DNA from: CAVDRM01 sp963611355
Lineage (GTDB): Bacteria > Bacillota > Clostridia > Christensenellales > Aristaeellaceae
Direction of reading: 5' to 3'
DNA: 64,000 bases
NCBI GenBank assembly: GCA_963611355.1
Contig: CAVDRM010000002.1
Location: forward strand, 62,001 to 126,000
Shown here in pieces: positions 58,255 through 64,000 of the stretch. The notes beneath the pieces are model-generated. The model was not told where the DNA came from. It was given only the letters and a program-made list of their open reading frames with translations, and ran no database searches. Position 1 is the stretch's first letter. Every line of letters begins with the position of its first letter. The position numbers and the translations under genes are program-made.

Positions 58255-60957
58255 ATGTTTGACACGCTGAAAAAAATGCTCGGCTTCGGCAACGACGCGC
58301 AGCTGAAGCCGCTTATCAAAAAGGCGGAGGAGATAGAGGCGCTGGAGCCGAAATTCCAGGCGCTGAGCGACGAGGCGCTCTGCCGTAAAACAGAGGAATT
58401 CAAGGCGCGGTACAAGGCGGGCGAAACGCTCGACAGCCTGCTGCCGGAGGCATTTGCCACCGTGCGCGAGGCCAGCAGCCGCTGCCTTGGGCTGCGGCCG
58501 TTCAAGGTGCAGCTCATCGGCGGCATCGTCCTGCACCAGGGGCGCATCGCCGAGATGAAGACGGGCGAGGGCAAGACGCTGACCGCCACCCTGCCCGCCT
58601 ACCTGAACGCGCTGACGGGCGAGGGCGTGCACATCGTCACGGTCAACGACTATCTGGCCTCCTTCCAGGGGGAGGAAATGGGCAAGCTGTACCGCTTCTT
58701 GGGGCTGTCCGTGGGCGTCATCGTGCATGACCTGGAGGGTGCGGAGCGCCGCAAGGCCTACGCCGCCGACATCACCTACGGCACGAACAACGAAATGGGC
58801 TTTGACTACCTGCGCGACAACATGGTGCTGTACGAAAAGGACATGGTGCAGCGCGGCCATGCGTTTGCCATCGTGGACGAGGTGGACTCCATTCTGATTG
58901 ACGAGGCGCGCACCCCGCTCATCATCTCCGGCCAGGGCGAAAAATCCACCGACATGTATGAAAAGGCGGATCGCTTCGTTTCCCGCCTGAAGGCGGACGA
59001 GGATTACACGGTCGAGGAAAAGGACAGGGCCGTCACCTTTACGGAAGCGGGCGCTGCCAAGGCGGAGGCCGCCTTCGGCATCGACAACCTCTCCGACCCC
59101 GAAAACAACGACCTGAACCATTACCTCATTCAGGCGCTCAAGGCCAATACCCTCATGAAGCGGGACATCGACTATGTGGTGCAGAACGACCAGGTCATCA
59201 TCGTGGACGAGTTTACCGGCCGGCTCATGATCGGCCGCCGCTATTCGGACGGCCTGCATCAGGCGATTGAGGCAAAGGAGCACGTCAAGGTGGAGCGGGA
59301 GTCCAAGACCCTCGCCACCATCACCTTCCAGAACTATTTCCGCATGTACAAGAAGCTCTCCGGCATGACGGGCACGGCCAAGACCGAAGAGGAGGAATTC
59401 AAGGGCATTTACAGCCTGGACGTCGTGCAGGTGCCGACCAACAGACCCATGATTCGCGAGGACATGAACGATGTGGTCTACCGCACCAAGAAGGGCAAGT
59501 ATCAGGCTGTCGTGGAGGAAATCGTCAAACGCCATCAGACGGGGCAGCCCATTCTGGTCGGCACGGTCTCGGTCGAGGTGAGCGAGCTGCTGTCCCGCAT
59601 GCTCTCCATGCGCGGCATCGAGCATAACGTCCTCAACGCCAAGCACCATGCGCGGGAGGCGGAAATCGTGGCGCAGGCCGGTCACTACGGCGCCGTCACC
59701 ATCGCCACCAACATGGCCGGACGCGGCACGGACATTCTGCTGGGCGGCAATCCGGACTTTTTGGCCCGCCGCACCATGCGGCAGGAGGAGGTGCCGGAGA
59801 ACGTCATCGAGGCCGCCACGGGCTTTAACGAAAACGTCGGCGAGGAGGTGCTTGCGGCCCGCGGGCGCTACCGCGCACTCAAGGCGGAATATAAAAAGAC
59901 CACCGACCAGGAGCATGACCGCGTGGTGAAGGCGGGAGGCCTGCACATCATCGGCACGGAGCGGCACGAATCCCGCCGCATCGACAACCAGCTGCGCGGC
60001 CGCGCCGGCCGTCAGGGAGACCCCGGCTCTTCGCAGTTCTTCATCGCCTTAGAGGACGATTTGATGCGGCTCTTCGGCGGCGAAAGAATCCAGCCGCTCA
60101 TCGAGCGTCTGGGCATGGACGAAAACACGCCGCTGGCCGCGGGCATGCTGACCAAGCAGATAGAAAACGCCCAAAAGCGCGTGGAAAGCCGCAACTATCA
60201 GGTGCGCAAGCACGTCCTGCAATATGACGACATCATGAACCAGCAGCGCGAAATCATCTACGGGCAGCGCCGGCAGGTGCTGCGCGGCGAGGATATGCGC
60301 GCCGTGGTGCGCGGCATGGCGGATGCGCTGATTGACGAGGCCGTCGGCCGCTACTGCGCGGGCGACGACATGGACGCCTGGGACAAACCCGCCCTCAGGG
60401 ACTATCTGGAGCGGCTCTGCATTGCCGCCGGCACCTTTGACGCAAACGCCGACGCTGTCGCCCATTTTGAAAAGGACGAGCTGGCGGCCTTCCTCAAGAA
60501 GGAAGCCGGACGCTTCTATGCGCTGCGCGAGGAAAAAATCACGGAAATCGGTCTGGATATGCGCGAGCTGGAGCGCACGCTGCTCCTGCGCTCCGTGGAC
60601 ATCCGCTGGATGGACCACATCGACATGATGGACCAGCTCCGCGACGGCATCGGCCTGCGCGCCTACGGGCAGAAGGATCCCGTGAACGAGTACAAGCTGG
60701 AGTCCTACGATATGTTTGAGGACATGGTCCATCTCATCCGCGAGGACACCGTGCGCCGCCTGTACCAGACGAAGATCGAGCGGGCGCCGGAGCGCCGCTC
60801 CGCTGCCAAGCCCGTGGAGGCCTCGCACGGCCCGCAGCCCGCCAAGCGCCTGACCCCCGTCAAGGCGGGCGAAAAAATCGGGCGCAACAGCCCCTGCCCC
60901 TGCGGAAGCGGGAAGAAGTATAAAAACTGCTGCGGCCGCAACCGTCAGGAAGGCTGA
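58255..60957 (+). CDS. secA: Protein translocase ATPase SecA
   Basis: A 900-residue motor of the Sec pathway. DEAD motor 1 shows MKTGEGKTLTATLPAYLNAL and VDEVDSILIDEARTPLIISG; motor 2 shows ATNMAGRGTDILLGG and GRAGRQGDPGSSQFF. The C-terminal zinc finger CPCGSGKKYKNCC, which binds SecB or ribosomes, is complete. ATG 58255 follows AAAAGGAGA; the frame extends 52 codons upstream through the promoter and is not coding there. prfB follows 142 bases downstream, a frequent secA-prfB pairing in Bacillota. Confidence 0.97.
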   Translation: MFDTLKKMLGFGNDAQLKPLIKKAEEIEALEPKFQALSDEALCRKTEEFKARYKAGETLDSLLPEAFATVREASSRCLGLRPFKVQLIGGIVLHQGRIAEMKTGEGKTLTATLPAYLNALTGEGVHIVTVNDYLASFQGEEMGKLYRFLGLSVGVIVHDLEGAERRKAYAADITYGTNNEMGFDYLRDNMVLYEKDMVQRGHAFAIVDEVDSILIDEARTPLIISGQGEKSTDMYEKADRFVSRLKADEDYTVEEKDRAVTFTEAGAAKAEAAFGIDNLSDPENNDLNHYLIQALKANTLMKRDIDYVVQNDQVIIVDEFTGRLMIGRRYSDGLHQAIEAKEHVKVERESKTLATITFQNYFRMYKKLSGMTGTAKTEEEEFKGIYSLDVVQVPTNRPMIREDMNDVVYRTKKGKYQAVVEEIVKRHQTGQPILVGTVSVEVSELLSRMLSMRGIEHNVLNAKHHAREAEIVAQAGHYGAVTIATNMAGRGTDILLGGNPDFLARRTMRQEEVPENVIEAATGFNENVGEEVLAARGRYRALKAEYKKTTDQEHDRVVKAGGLHIIGTERHESRRIDNQLRGRAGRQGDPGSSQFFIALEDDLMRLFGGERIQPLIERLGMDENTPLAAGMLTKQIENAQKRVESRNYQVRKHVLQYDDIMNQQREIIYGQRRQVLRGEDMRAVVRGMADALIDEAVGRYCAGDDMDAWDKPALRDYLERLCIAAGTFDANADAVAHFEKDELAAFLKKEAGRFYALREEKITEIGLDMRELERTLLLRSVDIRWMDHIDMMDQLRDGIGLRAYGQKDPVNEYKLESYDMFEDMVHLIREDTVRRLYQTKIERAPERRSAAKPVEASHGPQPAKRLTPVKAGEKIGRNSPCPCGSGKKYKNCCGRNRQEG

Positions 60958-61099
60958 CCCAAGGACAGGCAATTTCGGCGGGAAACGCAGGAAGACGAAC
61001 GCTTCAAACGGAGGCATTTTGCTTTTCAGCCCGGCCGCCCCTGGCGACACGCACACGCTGCCCGCATGATTTTTTCCTTCAGAAAGGATTGATTGACGA

Positions 61100-62203
61100 A
61101 TGATGATTGACGTACAGCAGTACCGGCAGGACATTGACGCCTTGCGCGCCAAGCTCCATGAGATTTCCGGCGGGCTGCATCTGGGTGATTTGGAGAACGA
61201 GCTGACCGAGCTGAAGGAGGAAATGAACGCGGAGGGCTTCTGGGACGATTTGGAGCGCTCCACGCACGTCAACCGCCGCATCACCGCCATCGAGGGAAAA
61301 ATCAGGCACTATCAGGGGCTCTGCTCGGCGCTGGACGACATCGAGGTCATGCTGGACCTGGCGCAGGAGGAAAACGACGATGCGATGGTGCAGGAGGCCG
61401 GCACGGAGCTGACCGGGCTTCGTGAAAAGGTCGAGGCGCTGGAGCTGGAGACCCTCATGCGCGGCGACTATGACGACAAGAACGCCATCCTCTCCCTCCA
61501 CGCGGGCGCGGGCGGCACGGAGGCGCAGGACTGGACGCAGATGCTGTACAGGATGTACACCCGCTACTGCGAAAAGCTGGGCTTCAAGGTGAAGCTGCTG
61601 GACTATCTGGAGGGCGACGAGGCCGGCATCAAGTCCGTCTCCTTTGAGGTGGACGGCGAAAACGCCTACGGCTACCTGCGCGGGGAAAAGGGCGTGCACC
61701 GGCTGGTGCGCATCAGCCCGTTTGACGCAAACGCCCGCCGCCATACCTCTTTTTCGTCCCTGGACGTCGCCCCCATGCTGGAGGATGACGACAACGAGAT
61801 TGAAATCAACATGAAGGACGTCCGCGTGGACACCTACCATTCCAGCGGCGCGGGCGGGCAGAACGTCAACAAGACCTCCTCCGCCGTCCGCATGACGCAT
61901 TTCCCCACCGGCATCGTCGTCGCCTGCCAGACCGAGCGCGACCAGGTGCAGAACAGGGCGACCTGCCTTAAAATGCTCAAGGCCAGACTGCTGGAGCTGA
62001 AGGAGCGCGAAAAGGAAGAGCAGATGGCGGATATCAAGGGCGAGATGAAGAAAATCGAATGGGGCAGCCAGATTCGCTCCTACGTCTTCCAGCCCTACAC
62101 GATGGTCAAGGACCACCGCACGGGCTTTGAAACGGGCAATATCGACGACGTGATGAACGGCGGGCTGGACGGCTTTACCACCGCTTATCTGAAGATGCAG
62201 TGA
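61100..62203 (+). CDS. prfB: Peptide chain release factor 2, without programmed frameshift
   Basis: A 367-residue RF2 recognising UAA and UGA. The catalytic loop GSSGAGGQNVNKT-like motif is seen as YHSSGAGGQNVNKTSSAVR, and the SPF-type stop-codon tripeptide as RISPFDANARRH. Most bacterial prfB genes need a +1 shift at an in-frame UGA near codon 25; here the region reads HEISGGLHLGDLENELTELK without interruption. ATG 61100 or ATG 61103 may start it after AGAAAGG. Confidence 0.96.
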   Translation: MMIDVQQYRQDIDALRAKLHEISGGLHLGDLENELTELKEEMNAEGFWDDLERSTHVNRRITAIEGKIRHYQGLCSALDDIEVMLDLAQEENDDAMVQEAGTELTGLREKVEALELETLMRGDYDDKNAILSLHAGAGGTEAQDWTQMLYRMYTRYCEKLGFKVKLLDYLEGDEAGIKSVSFEVDGENAYGYLRGEKGVHRLVRISPFDANARRHTSFSSLDVAPMLEDDDNEIEINMKDVRVDTYHSSGAGGQNVNKTSSAVRMTHFPTGIVVACQTERDQVQNRATCLKMLKARLLELKEREKEEQMADIKGEMKKIEWGSQIRSYVFQPYTMVKDHRTGFETGNIDDVMNGGLDGFTTAYLKMQ

Positions 62204-62207
62204 TACG

Positions 62208-62969
62208 ATGGAAAAAACAAACACAAAGGGGCTTTTTGCCCTGCTGACGGCGCTTTTGTTTATCTTCTACACGCTGTTTAACCTCTGCCGCGTGACCGTG
62301 GAAACGGCGATGAGCGGCAGCAGCTATGTGACCTGCTTTGAGGCGTATGCGGATACGACGGCGTCGGGCGTGAAGCTGAACGAGTATGCAAAGCTCGGCA
62401 CGGCGCTGGGCGATTATTTTTCCGGCAGGGCGGAGACCCCGCAGGTCACCGTGACCAAGACAGAGGGCGCGGCGGAGGCGTACAGCGAAAAGGAGCTTGC
62501 GCATCTTGCGGATGTGAAGGCGCTTTTGTCCCGCCTGTCCGCGGCGCGGTATATCCTGCTCGGCGTCAGCGCGGCGATGGCGGGGCTTTTGACATGGCTG
62601 TACTTAAAGCGCTCCCCCAAGGACGAAAAGGAGCGCGACCGTTGGGTGACGGCCTTTGTCTGGCCGGGCGTGCTCATCGGCGTGGGCGCGGCCGTGCTTT
62701 TGTTTCTTGCGCTCGGCGCGTGGGCGTATGTGAACTTTGACGGCCTGTTTGTCACCCTGCACCGGCTGCTCTTTGATAACGACCTGTGGCTCCTGAACCC
62801 GCAGACCGACCTGCTCATCCAGCTCATGCCGACCCGCCTGTTTGTGAACCTCTCGTGGGCCGTCATCAAGGACGCGGCGAAAAACCCCGCCATCTTAGCG
62901 GGGCTGTGCGTCCTGGCGGCAATCGTCTTAAAGCGTTCGGAGAAAAAAGAAAAAGAGAAGGCAAAATGA
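62208..62969 (+). CDS. DUF1461 / TIGR01906 integral membrane protein
   Basis: A 253-residue membrane protein. After a signal-anchor (GLFALLTALLFIFYTLFNL) comes an extracytoplasmic domain, then three helices; LFDNDLWLLNPQTDLLIQLMP matches the family hallmark. Function unknown; the family is widespread in Bacillota and Actinobacteria. It starts four bases after prfB and overlaps tsaD by four bases (ATGA), so prfB, this gene and tsaD form one operon. Confidence 0.88.
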   Translation: MEKTNTKGLFALLTALLFIFYTLFNLCRVTVETAMSGSSYVTCFEAYADTTASGVKLNEYAKLGTALGDYFSGRAETPQVTVTKTEGAAEAYSEKELAHLADVKALLSRLSAARYILLGVSAAMAGLLTWLYLKRSPKDEKERDRWVTAFVWPGVLIGVGAAVLLFLALGAWAYVNFDGLFVTLHRLLFDNDLWLLNPQTDLLIQLMPTRLFVNLSWAVIKDAAKNPAILAGLCVLAAIVLKRSEKKEKEKAK

Positions 62970-64000
62970 CGTATTTCGAAGAGTCGAAACAAGCGGCGGA
63001 GGCGTTGAAAAGCAAGCGTCCCGTGCGCATTCTGGCGATGGAGTCCTCCTGCGACGAAACGGCGGCGGCCGTCATCGAGGACGGGCGCACAATTCTTTCC
63101 AACTGTGTTTATTCGCAAATCGACCTGCACGCCCTGTACGGCGGCGTCGTGCCGGAAATCGCCTCCCGTGCGCATGTGGAAAAGGTCAATGCTTTGACGG
63201 ATGCGGCGCTGCTGGAGGCCGGTCTTCAGCTTGCGGATGTGGACGCGCTGGCCGTCACATACGGGCCGGGGCTTGTGGGCGCGCTGCTGGCGGGCGTGAG
63301 CTTCATGAAGGGGCTGGCGTTTGCCGCGCACAAGCCGCTCATCCCCGTCCACCATATCGAGGGACATATCTGCGCCAATTTCCTGACCAGCCCCGATTTA
63401 AAGCCGCCGTTTACCTGCCTGGTGGTCAGCGGCGGCCACAGCCATATTTTAGAGGTGCGCGATTACGGCGCGTACCGGCTCCTCGGCTGCACGCAGGACG
63501 ATGCGGCGGGCGAGGCGTTTGACAAGGCGGCGCGGGTGCTGGATCTGCCCTATCCCGGCGGCCCGCGTCTGGACAGGCTGGCCGAAGAAGGCGACGACGG
63601 CTTTTTGAGGCTCCCGCACCCGCACACCGAGGGCAGGTACGATTTCAGCCTGTCCGGTCTCAAGACCGCGTTCATCAACGCCGTCCACACCATGCAGCAA
63701 AAGGGCGAGCCGCTCCGCAAGGCGGACCTGGCGGCCTCCTTCCGCAAAGCGGTCGTCGATATGCTGGTCGAAAAGACCATGCTGGCCGCCCGCGACACGC
63801 ACGTCACCACCCTGGCGCTGGCCGGCGGCGTTTCCGCCAATGCCCTCCTCAGGCGGCGGATGCAGGAAGAATGCGCGGCGCACGGCATCGCCCTGTATAT
63901 GCCCGCCCTGTCCCTGTGCGGCGACAACGCCGCCATGATAGGCTCGGCCGCCTATTACCGCCTCCTGCGCGGGGATATCGCCGGCCTAACCCTGAACGCA
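62966..64000 (+). CDS. tsaD: tRNA N6-adenosine threonylcarbamoyltransferase (3' end outside window)
   Basis: TsaD transfers threonylcarbamoyl to A37 of ANN-reading tRNAs together with TsaB and TsaE. The 345 residues present start with a short extension and then ILAMESSCDETAAAV; the iron-binding HxxxH motif is HHIEGHICAN, and LVVSGGHSHI and AGGVSANALLR follow. The frame is open at the window end, very close to the usual C-terminus of about 340-350 residues. Overlaps the upstream gene as ATGA. Confidence 0.96.
   Translation, partial: MTYFEESKQAAEALKSKRPVRILAMESSCDETAAAVIEDGRTILSNCVYSQIDLHALYGGVVPEIASRAHVEKVNALTDAALLEAGLQLADVDALAVTYGPGLVGALLAGVSFMKGLAFAAHKPLIPVHHIEGHICANFLTSPDLKPPFTCLVVSGGHSHILEVRDYGAYRLLGCTQDDAAGEAFDKAARVLDLPYPGGPRLDRLAEEGDDGFLRLPHPHTEGRYDFSLSGLKTAFINAVHTMQQKGEPLRKADLAASFRKAVVDMLVEKTMLAARDTHVTTLALAGGVSANALLRRRMQEECAAHGIALYMPALSLCGDNAAMIGSAAYYRLLRGDIAGLTLNA

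Noticed and set aside
1..64000. tRNA and rRNA genes
   Set aside because: I looked through the intergenic stretches for T-arm (GGTTCGAATCC-like) strings and found none I could fold.

Overview
The window reads as a chromosomal segment of a GC-rich (about 60 percent by eye) low-G+C-type relative in the Bacillota, class Clostridia. Pointers are the rpsF-ssb-rpsR cluster, a CIRCE operator and a CtsR box beside clpB/htpG, LL-diaminopimelate aminotransferase (DapL) lysine synthesis, RecO/AddA recombination, a BmrCD-type ABC exporter and SigA promoters of TTGACA-17-TATAAT form. An uncultured gut Clostridia (for example Christensenellales-like) is my guess; the rank below class is not shown by the sequence.

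Layout. 1-6.9 kb: a xylo-oligosaccharide unit (GH3 glycosidase, xylulokinase, solute-binding protein, two permeases; no ATPase, so a shared one is implied). 6.9-11.2 kb (minus): recO and addA, with two perfect parS sites, one inside addA and one in its leader. 11.4-17.1 kb: MoxR/DUF58/transglutaminase operon and a NamZ-like muramidase. 17.4-21.5 kb: degV, a small operon with a broken gene, a GNAT enzyme and two membrane proteins, then rpsF-ssb-rpsR.

21.9-34.0 kb (minus): a compact phage-derived particle cluster: terminase, portal, scaffold, capsid, head closure, neck, tail tube, chaperone with a -1 frameshift site, tape measure of only 191 residues, distal tail, large fibre, NlpC/P60 endolysin and holin. 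There is no integrase, repressor or replication gene, and the capsid gene looks fused to the tail end of a head-tail connector. It is best described as a defective or domesticated (gene-transfer-agent-like) element. It lies next to a replication origin at 34.97-35.45 kb (DnaA boxes, GC run, DnaA-trio-like triplets), followed directly by dnaN. dnaA and recF are not present. The parS sites, rpsF-ssb-rpsR and purA agree with an origin-proximal position.

36.7-47.3 kb (minus): purA, dapL, dapF, argS, lepA and clpB. clpB diverges from htpG across an intergenic region with a CIRCE element between two promoters and a CtsR box at the clpB start. 49.8-54.1 kb: a heterodimeric ABC exporter preceded by a strong promoter, a 27-codon leader peptide and an attenuator with mutually exclusive pairing, plus a small DUF3955-like protein.

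54.1-55.3 kb: a 1.1-kb stretch without protein-coding character that has its own strong promoter and a perfect intrinsic terminator, so it is a candidate long structured RNA. 55.4-56.6 kb (minus): a cation diffusion facilitator behind a leader that ends in a terminator, probably a metal riboswitch. 56.7-64 kb: iron-type alcohol dehydrogenase, secA, prfB (without the usual frameshift), a DUF1461 membrane protein and tsaD (cut by the window end). A family of hairpin-bearing intergenic repeats is scattered through the window at gene 3' ends.
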